Positions 18,835 to 28,747 of a DNA stretch of 64,000 nucleotides are shown here, in pieces (position 1 is the stretch's first letter; each line of letters starts with the position of its first letter). A program made the position numbers and the translations under genes. This stretch comes from Methylococcaceae bacterium (GTDB taxonomy: Bacteria > Pseudomonadota > Gammaproteobacteria > Methylococcales > Methylomonadaceae), in contig DAOUSN010000007.1 of NCBI GenBank assembly GCA_030627205.1, positions 1-64,000 on the forward strand, given 5' to 3'. The notes below the pieces were generated by a model that did not search any database, had not been told where the DNA came from, and worked only from the letters and a program-made list of their open reading frames with translations.

Positions 18835-19512
18835 TTACTTCTTTGATTTATTTTGTATCTTCATTATTTCTTGTTTTATAAAGCATAAGTTTTTATAAAT
18901 TTGTTGTAAATTATTAAAATGTGTTGCATTAAAAGTATGGCTAATACAATATTGATAACAGTGTAGGCTTAATTTTTCTAAAATTACAAAATTCCAGTTT
19001 TCTCCAACTATATAAGCCCCTTTAATTTGTTTAAGTCCGTTGAGTTCAATTGCTGCAATTAGTTCAGCAAGTAATTGAGGTCTTGGGTCATCATTTTTTA
19101 TAGATTTTTTAAATTCTTGAATAAAAAAATAAGGTTTTTTTGAATATTCCAATCCTTCCGAGACTAAAAAATCAGTAATCCCTGTTAAAATAAAATCATC
19201 AGTTTTATAGGTTATTTTTTCTTCGTAAAAATCTCTAAATTCATATTCTATATTAGTGAACTTTACTTGATTTAAAATGGGAGCAATAAATTTTACTTTT
19301 AATTCTTCTTCGTTGTAACTTTCTATTAAAAAATAATGCTCTTCAATTAACTCTTTTAAGAAAGTATTTTCTTTAGTTGTTATTTTAATTTCATTTTCAA
19401 ACCAATTTTTAAAGTAATTGCTAGGCAATTTTCGTTTAAGAGAAACAATTGATTCTAATTGTTGAAGCTTAATTGCTCCAAAGTTATAAATAGGAATTTC
19501 TTTAACTGACAT
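18835..19512 (-). CDS. Uncharacterised protein with PD-(D/E)XK-like motif
   Basis: Protein of 225 residues, no signal peptide. Not recognised by name. The core ITDFLVSEG followed by YFFIQEFKKS has the spacing of a restriction-type Asp...Glu-x-Lys active site (Asp near 112, QEFKK near 127-131). The following DPRPQLLAELIAAIELN resembles the Gln-containing helix seen in R-protein and restriction-like N-domains. A nuclease fold is thus plausible, but a DNA target and partner are unknown. Base composition is lower in G+C than in narG next to it. Convergent with the FGE-like gene (14-base gap). Confidence 0.65.
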   Translation of the reverse strand: MSVKEIPIYNFGAIKLQQLESIVSLKRKLPSNYFKNWFENEIKITTKENTFLKELIEEHYFLIESYNEEELKVKFIAPILNQVKFTNIEYEFRDFYEEKITYKTDDFILTGITDFLVSEGLEYSKKPYFFIQEFKKSIKNDDPRPQLLAELIAAIELNGLKQIKGAYIVGENWNFVILEKLSLHCYQYCISHTFNATHFNNLQQIYKNLCFIKQEIMKIQNKSKK

Positions 19513-19838
19513 GGTAAAAATAACCGCTTACATGAAAAGTATATTTTATGGAGAGAAAAATAAATGCCTCAATATCAGGCAACATGCCTCTTGTTCCATC
19601 ATTTGTATCGGCATTTAGATTATTAGTACTTTTGATGATCCAAGCCCATAGCTGTTAAGTGTTTAAAATCTTTTCTACTAATATTTTTTTCACAAAGAGT
19701 TAAAAAACACAGGGATGTTTTATAAGAAGTGCGTCAAATATCAGCTTTTGCTAAATGAAAAGACATCATGAATTAACCATAATCGTTACTAATTTTGGCA
19801 AGCAACGATTATTTATTTCAGTCGTGATTATTTTTTAA
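19513..19838. other. Non-coding interval downstream of narG
   Basis: 326 bases without a credible gene. On the minus strand it holds a hairpin 27 bases after the narG stop (stem ATAATCGTT / AACGATTAT, 19779-19812) and, further on, a terminator at 19556-19581. No narH-like sequence is visible in any frame. Confidence 0.7.
19556..19581 (-). terminator. Intrinsic terminator downstream of narG
   Basis: Read on the minus strand: TGCCT, seven-base loop, AGGCA, then TTTATTTTT. It lies about 260 bases after the narG stop and would end a monocistronic narG transcript. Confidence 0.6.
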
Positions 19839-22800
19839 TTAAACTTCGGGTTCTGACTCATCATCTTGTGTATAAGGTGCTTGATGAATCCCGTCAGGAT
19901 TTAATTGAGCTTCTCGCTCTGGCGTTAATTCACGTTCCAACCAATCTATATCTTGGTCTTCTATTTTATGTAACACTACAAATTCATCTCGTTGAGAACC
20001 GACTGTTCCATAGTAATTAAAACCATAACTTAATTGTGCATAACCGCCAATCATATGGGTGGGTTTAACCGTAATTCGAGTCACACTATTTAAGATACCG
20101 CCGCGTTTATTCGTCGTATTTGACCCAGGTGTATTAATATGTTTTTCTTGAGCATGATACATCATTGCCATCCCTTCAGGAATCCGTTGACTGACAATCA
20201 CTCGTGCAACCGTCGCTCCATTGGTATTTAAGGCTTCAACCCAATCATTATCTTTTAAACCGATTGATTTTGCATCCTTTTCAGAAATCCAAACGCCAGG
20301 TCCGCCACGGAATAAGGTCAACATCCGCAAATTATCATTATAGGTACTATGAATGCCCCATTTAGAATGCGGAGTAATCCAATTTAAAGTTAAATGCGGC
20401 TTATCTTTGATAATTTTTTCAATTCCTTGCGTCGCGCTTAAATCAACAGGCGGACGATAGGTACAAAATGCTTCACCAAAATCACGCATCCATTGATGAT
20501 CTTGATAAAACTGGGCTCTACCTGTTAAAGTTCTAAATGGGATATGCTCGTGAATATTAGTATAACCTGCATTATAACTGACTTTTTCTGATTCAATTCC
20601 ACTCCATGTAGGGGCAGTAATAATTTTCCGTGGTTGGGCTTTAATATCACGGAAGGTGATTTTGTCATCTTCACGCGATTTAGCTAAATGAACATGATCT
20701 ATGCCCGTTTTTTTAGATAAGGATTCCCAAGATCTAACTGCCACATCACCATTAGTTTCAGGGGCTAAGGCTAAAATCGTTTCGCAAACATTAATATCAC
20801 TTTCTAAGGACGGCATTCCTTTTGAGATACCTTCATCTTGAATGGTGTAACAAATTTCTTTTAAATGCTCGTACTCTTTATCGGTATTCCAATCAATGCC
20901 TTTAACATTATTACCGAGTTTAGTTAATAGTGGACCTAAGGCCGTAAATTTCTTATAGGTATTACCAAAATCACGCTCAACTACTTTTAAAAGAGGTAAA
21001 GTTTTCCCTGGAATAGGTTCACATTCGCCGCGTTTCCAATCTTTAACGTCCATAGATTGCGCTAATTCAGCAGGGGTATCATGCAAAATAGGTAAAGCAA
21101 CCAGATCTTTTTGAGTCCCTAAATGTTTTTCTGCTAACGGAGAATAATGTTTGGCTAAAGTTTTAAAAATTTGCCAATCTGATTTAGACTCCCAACCCGG
21201 ATTAACGGCTTCGGTTAACGGATGAATAAAGGGGTGCATATCAGTAGTATTCAAATCATCTTTTTCATACCAAGTTGCCGTAGGTAAAATAATATCAGAA
21301 TACGCGCCGGTGGAATTCATCCGAAAATTAATATCAACTAATAAATCTAATTTAGCTATCGGCGCATCTTTGTGCCATTTAATCTCATTGCCTTTTGCAT
21401 CTTGTAGGACATCTTGCATCACTCCATTTTGCGCGCCTAATAGATGTTTTAAGAAATACTCATGTCCCTTTGCACTAGAGCCTAAAAGATTCGCTCGCCA
21501 GACAAAAAGGTTACGGGGATGATTTTCTTTAGCATCAATATCTTCAGCGGCAAAGGCTATTTCACCACTTTTAAGCTTTTCAACTACATAATCAGAAATG
21601 CCTTTTTCATCTGTTGCCCCTGCTGCCATCGCTTCTTTGCAAATTTCTAAGGGGTTTTTATTAAAATGTGGCGCGGAAGGCAACCAACCTAAACGCTGTG
21701 AAACCACGTTATAATCAGCAAGATTACTACCTTTATAGCTTGCTTTCGCATTAGCCGCTAATAAACCGTCAGCATCTAAACGTTCATAACGCCATTGGTC
21801 GGTATGAAAATAGAAAAAAGTTGTTCCATTCATCTGACGAGGAGGACGATGCCAATCTAATCCAAAAGCGATAGGCAACCAACCTGCCTGTGGACGTAAT
21901 TTTTCTTGCCCAACATAATGCGCCCAACCGCCGCCACTTTGTCCCACGCAACCACACATGTGTAGTAAGTTCATAATGGCGCGATAATTCATATCATTGT
22001 GATACCAATGATTAATGCCTGCCCCTAAAATAACCATAGATTTACCGCGTGTTTTTGCAGCATTGTCAGCAAATTCACGTCCTGTACGAATAATATCCGC
22101 TTGTTTAACCCCCGTGATATTTTCAGCCCATGCTGGGGTATTCGGAGTATTTGCATCATCATAACCTGAGGCAACATCACCCCCTAAGCCCCGATCAATA
22201 CCATATTGTGCGACTTGTAAATCAAATACCGTTGCAATCAGAATCTCTTTTCCATTGACGGTTATTTTTTTCACAGGCACATTGCGTTTTATCCCTAAAT
22301 CTTTACCTGAATCAAAGTTAGGAAATAAAACCTCAATGACTTCATCATTATTAGAGAGTAAACTTAATTGCGGGTGAGTGTCATTATCGCCTTTTTTAGG
22401 TAATAAATTCCATTTTCCCTCCTCTCCCCAACGAAAACCAATAGAACCATTCGGTGCGATAATATCGCCTGTTTTTTCATCAAGAACCACTGTTTTCCAT
22501 TCAGGGTTATTATCTTCACCTAATGCGTTATCAAAATCAGCGGCTCTAACTAAACGTCCCGTGGTAAAGGATTTATCATAAGGTTCTAGCATCACTAACA
22601 TCGGTAAATCGGTATAAGTTCGGGCATATTCTTGGAAATAATCATCTTGGTTGTCGATGAAAAATTCCTTAAGGGCTACATGTCCCATCGCAAGAAAAAC
22701 TGCGGCATCCGTTCCTTGTTTTGCTGGCATCCAAAGGTCAGCAAATTTAACATATTCGGCATAATCGGGAGCAATCGCAACGACTTTTGTTCCCTTATAA

Positions 22801-23615
22801 CGGACTTCTGAATAAAAATGCGCATCAGGGGTACGGGTCATCGGTAAATTTGCCCCCGCAACGATTAAATAAGTTGAGTTATACCAGTCGGCTGATTCGG
22901 GAACATCCGTTTGCTCGCCCCATGTTTGCGGTGATGCAGGGGGTAAATCACAATACCAATCATAGAATGATAAAGATACAGCCCCAATTAATGAGAGGTA
23001 ACGACTACCTGCGGCATAACTAATCATCGACATGGCAGGAATAGGCGAAAAACCTACAACACGATCAGGCCCATGTTCTTTAGCGGTATAGACATTAGCC
23101 GCTGCCATAATTTCATTAACTTCATCCCATTCGATACGAACAAATCCGCCTAATCCTCTGACAGAAGTATATTGTTTACGTTTTGCAGAATCTTTCTGAA
23201 TCGCTTTCCATGATTCAACAGGGTCTTTTCCTGTTGCGCGTTCCGCACGATAAAGCGTGACTAAACGCTCTCGTATCATGGGGTGTTTAACACGGTTTGG
23301 GCTGTATAAATACCATGAGAAACTTGCACCACGTTGGCAACCACGAGGTTCATGATTGGGCATATCAGGACGTGTACGAGGATAGTCGGTTGCTTGCATT
23401 TCAAAAGCAACTAAGCCATTTTTAACATGCACATTCCAAGAACAGCCTCCGGTACAATTGACCCCATGGGTTGAACGGACGACTTTATCAAAACGCCAAC
23501 GATTGCGATAACCATCTTCCCAATGTCGGCTTTCATCGGTAACAATACCGTGACCATTGGAAAACGTGCTTTTTACTTTTTTAAAAAAATTTAATCGGTC
23601 GAGAAAATGACTCAT
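19839..23615 (-). CDS. narG: Respiratory nitrate reductase alpha subunit NarG (orphan)
   Basis: Full-length molybdenum subunit of 1258 residues. It reduces nitrate to nitrite at a bis-MGD cofactor on the cytoplasmic face, taking electrons from NarI through NarH. The FS0 cluster ligands are intact: His50, Cys54, Cys58 and Cys93 (THGVNCTGGCSW; EPRGCQRGASFSWYLYS). The Mo-ligand region SFYDWYCDLPPASPQTWGEQ and the C-terminal YHAQEKHINTPGS are also present. Shine-Dalgarno AGGAG precedes the ATG. narH, narJ, narI and narK are absent on both sides, which is highly unusual, since NarG is normally first in narGHJI. Without NarH it cannot receive quinol electrons, so the partners must lie elsewhere or the gene is a relic. 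Confidence 0.95.
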   Translation of the reverse strand: MSHFLDRLNFFKKVKSTFSNGHGIVTDESRHWEDGYRNRWRFDKVVRSTHGVNCTGGCSWNVHVKNGLVAFEMQATDYPRTRPDMPNHEPRGCQRGASFSWYLYSPNRVKHPMIRERLVTLYRAERATGKDPVESWKAIQKDSAKRKQYTSVRGLGGFVRIEWDEVNEIMAAANVYTAKEHGPDRVVGFSPIPAMSMISYAAGSRYLSLIGAVSLSFYDWYCDLPPASPQTWGEQTDVPESADWYNSTYLIVAGANLPMTRTPDAHFYSEVRYKGTKVVAIAPDYAEYVKFADLWMPAKQGTDAAVFLAMGHVALKEFFIDNQDDYFQEYARTYTDLPMLVMLEPYDKSFTTGRLVRAADFDNALGEDNNPEWKTVVLDEKTGDIIAPNGSIGFRWGEEGKWNLLPKKGDNDTHPQLSLLSNNDEVIEVLFPNFDSGKDLGIKRNVPVKKITVNGKEILIATVFDLQVAQYGIDRGLGGDVASGYDDANTPNTPAWAENITGVKQADIIRTGREFADNAAKTRGKSMVILGAGINHWYHNDMNYRAIMNLLHMCGCVGQSGGGWAHYVGQEKLRPQAGWLPIAFGLDWHRPPRQMNGTTFFYFHTDQWRYERLDADGLLAANAKASYKGSNLADYNVVSQRLGWLPSAPHFNKNPLEICKEAMAAGATDEKGISDYVVEKLKSGEIAFAAEDIDAKENHPRNLFVWRANLLGSSAKGHEYFLKHLLGAQNGVMQDVLQDAKGNEIKWHKDAPIAKLDLLVDINFRMNSTGAYSDIILPTATWYEKDDLNTTDMHPFIHPLTEAVNPGWESKSDWQIFKTLAKHYSPLAEKHLGTQKDLVALPILHDTPAELAQSMDVKDWKRGECEPIPGKTLPLLKVVERDFGNTYKKFTALGPLLTKLGNNVKGIDWNTDKEYEHLKEICYTIQDEGISKGMPSLESDINVCETILALAPETNGDVAVRSWESLSKKTGIDHVHLAKSREDDKITFRDIKAQPRKIITAPTWSGIESEKVSYNAGYTNIHEHIPFRTLTGRAQFYQDHQWMRDFGEAFCTYRPPVDLSATQGIEKIIKDKPHLTLNWITPHSKWGIHSTYNDNLRMLTLFRGGPGVWISEKDAKSIGLKDNDWVEALNTNGATVARVIVSQRIPEGMAMMYHAQEKHINTPGSNTTNKRGGILNSVTRITVKPTHMIGGYAQLSYGFNYYGTVGSQRDEFVVLHKIEDQDIDWLERELTPEREAQLNPDGIHQAPYTQDDESEPEV

Positions 23616-23701
23616 TAATTTGTCTCCTTGTTGGCGTTTATCGTTTCCAAGCTTATGTGAATACGATTAATATGTAATGCAAATTTTATTAAAGAGGTCA
23701 T

Positions 23702-24577
23702 TTATACCTCATCATCAAACAGATTTTCAACGTGGCTAATACTAATTGCGGTAATTAATAATTGGTTTAAGACCTTGATATTTTTTATAGCTAATAATTT
23801 AGTGCTGATTAATTCTGGAATTTTTTGAAAGCGAGTGGTGAGAATATTGATAATACTTTGTTGTAGGGAATTAATTATTCCTCGTTTTTCACCGCGTTTT
23901 TCTCCGCGTTGCTCACCTAGTTGATAAAGCCCTGATTTTTCAATAGTTATTTGAGTTATCATCTCACTTGCCTTTTTTATATGTGGTTGTAAATTTCGGT
24001 TTTCAGCTAAAACATCGACCATACTTAAATAGTCTCGAAATTGTTGGGGATCATCTTCGAGTAACTCATGCAAACCTAAAATAATATGATCGACCATTTC
24101 TTGTTCATTACGGCCTTTAAAATCACATAAAATAGCTAACACTAACGCATCAGGGTTATTTCGAGCCATTAATGTTTGACAATCAACGTCTTTCATATCA
24201 ATTAATTGATAACAATAGTTCCAATCAGGTTCTTTAATGAAATTATTCATTGTTAACGGTTTTTGACCTATGTAAATGACATATTGTTTGATAGGCAATT
24301 TAGGGTTAGCTAGTGCAATATCCGTATAATATCGCATCATCCGTAGTGGCATTTTGGAATCATTGCTACTTTGAATTTCAATATGTAGTATAAATGATTG
24401 ATTATTTTTTAGTTTTAATTTAACCACTAAATCAGCACGACGTTCTTCTATTTGTTGTTGCTCAGTGGTTAATAGTTCAACTTCGTTTGGGTCTATATCT
24501 AATTTTAATAAATGGATAGCAATATCAACAGCAATACGCTTGATACTTTGTTTACTAATAATATCTTTATGAGCCAT
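23702..24577 (-). CDS. Rpn family recombination-promoting nuclease / putative transposase
   Basis: PD-(D/E)XK-type protein of 291 residues from the ATG at 24577 (MAHKDIISKQSIKRIAVDIA), preferred to the frame opening at 24628. The active-site pattern RRADLVVKLKLKN...FILHIEIQSSND (Asp, then Glu-x-Gln) is the Rpn/PDDEXK_2 signature. A central helical part (PDALVLAILCDFKG) and a C-terminal low-complexity segment with repeated GEQRGEKRGEKRG are common in this family. Rpn proteins are horizontally mobile and abundant in large-genome gammaproteobacteria. It lies upstream of narG on the same strand with a separate Shine-Dalgarno; there is no evident functional link. Confidence 0.85.
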   Translation of the reverse strand: MAHKDIISKQSIKRIAVDIAIHLLKLDIDPNEVELLTTEQQQIEERRADLVVKLKLKNNQSFILHIEIQSSNDSKMPLRMMRYYTDIALANPKLPIKQYVIYIGQKPLTMNNFIKEPDWNYCYQLIDMKDVDCQTLMARNNPDALVLAILCDFKGRNEQEMVDHIILGLHELLEDDPQQFRDYLSMVDVLAENRNLQPHIKKASEMITQITIEKSGLYQLGEQRGEKRGEKRGIINSLQQSIINILTTRFQKIPELISTKLLAIKNIKVLNQLLITAISISHVENLFDDEV

Positions 24578-24645
24578 GATTTTAAACGTTATTTGAGAGA
24601 GCGGGTTTTTTGATGAGTTAATAACCAAATAAAATACAATGCTTG

Positions 24646-24676
24646 AATCAATAAACCCTGTTTTCGGAGGGTTATT
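24646..24676 (-). terminator. Hairpin between the Rpn gene and sufS
   Basis: AAACCCT / AGGGTT stem around GTTTTCGG with flanking A/T pairs. It lies upstream of both divergent genes, so its role as terminator or leader structure is unclear. Confidence 0.35.
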
Positions 24677-24821
24677 ATACCATTGACTCCCTAAGTGATT
24701 AGGAAAAATAGTAAATTATTATTTCAATATATATATGTTAGAATGATTTAAAGCAACTCTTTAATCCCCTATTTAAAGTTTTAACATAAGGCTTGTAAGC
24801 CCAATAACAAACCAATTAAAT

Positions 24822-26045
24822 ATGACTTACCCTATTGAAAAAATCCGCGCTGACTTTCCTATTTTAGCGCAAAAAATTCGTAACAAACCGTTAATTTATT
24901 TAGATAATGCGGCAAGCAGTCAAAAACCTAATCAAGTAATTGATTGTATTAGTAATTTTTATAGAGAAGATTATGCTAATATTCATCGAGGGGTACATAC
25001 ATTAAGTCAACGAGCGACTGATAAGTATGAACAAACTCGAAATAAGGTTAAAGATTTTATTAATGCTGACTCAGGCAAAGAAATTATTTTTGTACGCGGG
25101 GCAACGGAGGCGATTAATTTAATTGCTCAAACCTTTGGACTGGCTAATATTAATGTGGGAGATGAAATTTTAATTACCGCTATGGAGCATCATTCCAATA
25201 TTGTTCCATGGCAAATGCTGTGTAAACAAAAAGGCGCGATTCTTAAAGTTGCACCTATTAATCAACAAGGTGAATTAATTTATGATAAATTTAAAGCATT
25301 GATTAGTGACAAAACTAAATTAGTAGCTGTAGTTCACATGTCAAATGCACTAGGCTCAATCAATCCCGTTAAAAAAATGATTGCCGCTGCTCATGCTAAA
25401 AATATTCCTGTTTTATTAGATGGCGCACAGGCTATTCCTCATATCTCGGTGGATGTTCAAGATTTAGACTGTGATTTTTATGTCTTTTCAGGGCATAAAC
25501 TTTACGCGCCTTCAGGTGTTGGCGTTTTATACGGTAAACAAGCATTATTAGAAGCCATGCCTGCGTATCAAGGGGGCGGTGATATGATTCGTACTGTTAC
25601 CTTTGAAAAAAGTACTTACGCAGGGTTACCGCATAAATTTGAAGCAGGTACACCTAATATTACCGATACAGTGGCTTTAGGGGCAGCTATTGATTACATA
25701 AATAATATTGGCATGGATGCCATTGCTATTTATGAAAATGAGTTGTTAGTTTATGCAACTGAAAAGGCTCGACAAATTAATGGTTTAACTATTATTGGTG
25801 ATGCGGCAGAAAAAGGGGCAATTTTATCCTTTACTTTAGATAGAATTCATCCACATGATATTGGAACTATGTTAGATAGTGTAGGTATTGCGATTCGTGC
25901 TGGTCATCATTGTGCAATGCCAGTGATGGATTTTTTTAATGTTCCTGCTACTGCACGGGCTTCATTTGCTATCTATAATACTACAGCTGAAATTGATTTA
26001 TTAATGGAAGCGATTCAAGAGTTAATAACTATTTTTAATGCTTAA
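24822..26045 (+). CDS. sufS: Cysteine desulfurase SufS
   Basis: PLP enzyme of 407 residues, group II desulfurase. It takes sulfur from L-cysteine onto an active-site Cys for Fe-S cluster assembly. Seen: N-terminal IRADFPILAQKIRNKPLIYLDNAASSQKP, PLP-lysine region FSGHKLYAPSGVGVLYGK and catalytic Cys364 in RAGHHCAMP. The 3' end overlaps rsmJ by 11 bases on the opposite strand. The other suf genes are not adjacent; sufB is 32 kb away at 58345 and sufC, sufD and sufE are not in the window. Confidence 0.93.
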   Translation: MTYPIEKIRADFPILAQKIRNKPLIYLDNAASSQKPNQVIDCISNFYREDYANIHRGVHTLSQRATDKYEQTRNKVKDFINADSGKEIIFVRGATEAINLIAQTFGLANINVGDEILITAMEHHSNIVPWQMLCKQKGAILKVAPINQQGELIYDKFKALISDKTKLVAVVHMSNALGSINPVKKMIAAAHAKNIPVLLDGAQAIPHISVDVQDLDCDFYVFSGHKLYAPSGVGVLYGKQALLEAMPAYQGGGDMIRTVTFEKSTYAGLPHKFEAGTPNITDTVALGAAIDYINNIGMDAIAIYENELLVYATEKARQINGLTIIGDAAEKGAILSFTLDRIHPHDIGTMLDSVGIAIRAGHHCAMPVMDFFNVPATARASFAIYNTTAEIDLLMEAIQELITIFNA

Positions 26046-26820
26046 AATAAACATCATAACGCAATAGTTTTCCTTTAAAACTCTCATTGGGTTTTCCTCC
26101 TAAAGGCTCTGCATAATCAGGACTTTTTACAACAACTCGTTTAGCTGTTGCGGTCATGGCTGTGATGAAAAGCTGTTCTTTATCATCATCTTGACCTAAT
26201 AGTTTATGTAAAACCTGCATAGGTTTTTTTGCTAATGCAGATTTTTTACGTTTAGGTGGAAACATGGGATCTAAATAAATACAATCAGGTGCAATTTTAA
26301 GCTGGGTTAATAATTCTATTGCATTACCATGAGTTAACTGCGGTAAATTAAGCGCAAGTTCTTGCACCCATTTAAGATGGGATAAACGTAAAAAAGCATC
26401 CTTTAACAAAACTGCCATTATCGGTGACCTCTCAAAACACTGAATTTGATAACCCATCCTAAATATAAATAATGCGTCTTGCCCCCAACCTGTTGTTGCG
26501 TCAATAACAGTCTTTGTTTTACGACCTAGTGCTTTTGCTAAATTATTTTTCCTTGGCGCTGGATAGGAATGTTGCTCACCTGACCGAGGTTCAATGTTCA
26601 CCATTAACGCATTTTTTATAAGTGAATGTTTATCTAAAAGCTTTAAACAGCCATCCTGGTAACTTAAAAAAAAATCCTCGTTATTATTTTTATCTGTGGA
26701 TAAATAAAGCGGAATTGCTAATTCTTTAGCTAGAGCTTGACAATCAGATAATTCGGCTTGATCTTGGTTAATTACTGCCAGTTTAGCAGATTTTGAATGG
26801 AACATTAATAAATTCACCAA
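26035..26820 (-). CDS. rsmJ: 16S rRNA (guanine-1516-N2)-methyltransferase RsmJ
   Basis: SAM-dependent rRNA methyltransferase of 261 residues. It methylates G1516 of 16S rRNA. Motifs match the family: RKNNLAKALGRK, VIDATTGWGQDALF (SAM site), CFERSPIMAVLLKDA, CIYLDPMFPPKRKKSALAKK with the catalytic DPMFP, and KSPDYAEPL near the end. Single gene, convergent with sufS and overlapping its stop. Confidence 0.92.
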   Translation of the reverse strand: MVNLLMFHSKSAKLAVINQDQAELSDCQALAKELAIPLYLSTDKNNNEDFFLSYQDGCLKLLDKHSLIKNALMVNIEPRSGEQHSYPAPRKNNLAKALGRKTKTVIDATTGWGQDALFIFRMGYQIQCFERSPIMAVLLKDAFLRLSHLKWVQELALNLPQLTHGNAIELLTQLKIAPDCIYLDPMFPPKRKKSALAKKPMQVLHKLLGQDDDKEQLFITAMTATAKRVVVKSPDYAEPLGGKPNESFKGKLLRYDVYFKH

Positions 26821-26923
26821 GCATTAATTAGTAAGTAGTCATGCTACACTATTTCAGATAAAATTAAACAATGATGCAAAACAGCATTTTCTAATCTCAT
26901 AATTGGTAATAAGAGAAAATACT

Positions 26924-28702
26924 ATGTCAACACAACCTTTAGAAAAATTAGGTCTAGCCTTCTCTGGTGGTGGCTTTCGAGCTTCTTTTTTCCATATTGG
27001 TATTTTAGCACAAATGGCAGAACAAGGTCTGTTAAGAAAAGTGGAGATAATTTCTAGTGTATCAGGCGGTTCTGTTATCGGAGCGTTGTATTATTTGCAT
27101 GTGAAAAAATTATTAGAAAGTAAAACTGATGAACGTATTACAGATCAAGATTACATTGATATTATAAAAGTTATTGAAGTTGATTTTTTAAAGGCAACTG
27201 AAAAAAATATTCTCATGTCTACTTTTTCAAATTTGATAAAAAACTTTCAAATGCTTATCAGTTTAAATTATTCAGGTAGTAATCGTATTGCGGAACTTTA
27301 TAATAAATATTTTTATCAAAATATTATAAAAGAGTTCACTATTCCTGTAGAAATGCAACAGTTAAAAATTTATCCACTTGAAAGCCCCAAGTATTTTCAT
27401 CCAAAAAAGCATAATATTTTTAGACGTTATAAAGTACCTATTTTAGTATTGAATGCCACCACTTTAAATACGGGGCGTAATTGGCAATTCACGGCACAAA
27501 CCATGGGTGAGCCACCTAATCGTACTAAAGAAGATAATGAATCTCAATTTATTGGGGTTGATAAAAAGCCTATTCGATTACGAAGAGCGCGTAACGGCTA
27601 TAAAAGTATGGTAACACAACAACAAAAAATAACCTTAGGTCATGCTGTTGCAGCCTCTGCCTCTGTTCCAGGGCTATTTACACCTTTAGCTATAAAGGGT
27701 CTTTACTATGATAGAGTAAAACAACAACGAATTTTACCACAGCTTATTGATGGCGGGGTTTTTGATAATCAAGGAACAGAAGCTCTACTTGATAATGATT
27801 GTACACATTTTATTATTAGTGATGCTTCTGGACAAATGAGTATTAAAAACCAAATAGCAACTGATTCACTTTCTTCTCTTTTACGGATGAGTGATATTTT
27901 ACAAGATCGTGCGCGTACAAAAAGTTTATTACATTTAATTTCTAAAATAAAAAACAAAAATAGAATTGCCTTTATGGATTTGCGTAAAGGTTTGAGTATT
28001 CGAGAAATTAGTTGGATTAATGAAAATAATGAAGCGGCTGAAAAAGATAAACTTTTTCCTGCGACTTCTAATGAATTTGGTGTTGATCCTAAAGTGCAAG
28101 AAAAGCTTTCTAAAATTCGTACTGATTTAGATGCATTTACAGAAGTTGAAGCTTATTCTTTAATGCGTAGTGGTTATTTGATGAGCGAAAAAGATTTAAA
28201 ACAACTTAAAGAAGAACTTAAAGAAGAATCAAATAAAGATGAGATTAAAAATACTAAACAATCACCTAAAATAGCATGGAAATTCAATCAAATTTCTCAC
28301 TGGATGAAAAATCCTACGGCACAATATCTTAAACAACTTGATATTTCTCAATTAACTTTTGCTAAAGTGCTACAAGTTTTTTTATGGCTTTGGATTCCTA
28401 TTATTTTAGTAATAGGAGGGACACTTTATTATTATTGGCCACAAATTCAGCAATTTATATTGAGTTCTATCCCCGTTTACCCTTTTGTCATTATGTTCTC
28501 ATTATGGGCAATTAATAGTTTTGCAGGTACTTTAGTTAAATTACTACCTTTTTTAGGATATTTAACCCCCTTTATTCAATTCATAAAAGGTCTAATTAAA
28601 GCGTTACTTTTTAGCTGGGGCGCTATCTTTATTAGTTTCTATTTAATTTGTATTAATCCGTTTTATTTAGCCTATGGAAGAGTGTCTAAATTGAAAAAAT
28701 AG
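26924..28702 (+). CDS. Patatin-like phospholipase with C-terminal membrane segments
   Basis: Protein of about 592 residues from the ATG at 26924 (MSTQPLEKLG); the frame opens at a TTG at 26903. The patatin-type hydrolase domain occupies roughly 1-330: oxyanion loop SGGGFRASFFHIG near 15-27, nucleophile elbow SVSGGS and Asp in LIDGGVFDNQG. The C-terminal third is amphipathic, then has about three hydrophobic segments (LWIPIILVIGGTLYYYW; PVYPFVIMFSLWAIN; LLFSWGAIFISFYL). A membrane-bound lipid acyl hydrolase is likely; substrate unknown. It probably shares a transcript with the DUF4124 gene 45 bases downstream. Confidence 0.85.
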   Translation: MSTQPLEKLGLAFSGGGFRASFFHIGILAQMAEQGLLRKVEIISSVSGGSVIGALYYLHVKKLLESKTDERITDQDYIDIIKVIEVDFLKATEKNILMSTFSNLIKNFQMLISLNYSGSNRIAELYNKYFYQNIIKEFTIPVEMQQLKIYPLESPKYFHPKKHNIFRRYKVPILVLNATTLNTGRNWQFTAQTMGEPPNRTKEDNESQFIGVDKKPIRLRRARNGYKSMVTQQQKITLGHAVAASASVPGLFTPLAIKGLYYDRVKQQRILPQLIDGGVFDNQGTEALLDNDCTHFIISDASGQMSIKNQIATDSLSSLLRMSDILQDRARTKSLLHLISKIKNKNRIAFMDLRKGLSIREISWINENNEAAEKDKLFPATSNEFGVDPKVQEKLSKIRTDLDAFTEVEAYSLMRSGYLMSEKDLKQLKEELKEESNKDEIKNTKQSPKIAWKFNQISHWMKNPTAQYLKQLDISQLTFAKVLQVFLWLWIPIILVIGGTLYYYWPQIQQFILSSIPVYPFVIMFSLWAINSFAGTLVKLLPFLGYLTPFIQFIKGLIKALLFSWGAIFISFYLICINPFYLAYGRVSKLKK

Positions 28703-28747
28703 CCATCTTATTTAGACCTAAATAAAATTATCAAAGAGATCAATATC

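Noticed and set aside
23616-23701. FNR box upstream of narG
   Set aside because: No TTGAT-N4-ATCAA-like palindrome could be found in the short upstream interval.
24683-24735. TTGACT-based promoter for sufS
   Set aside because: TTGACT is present at 24683, but no convincing -10 element falls at 16-18 bases, so I do not annotate it.
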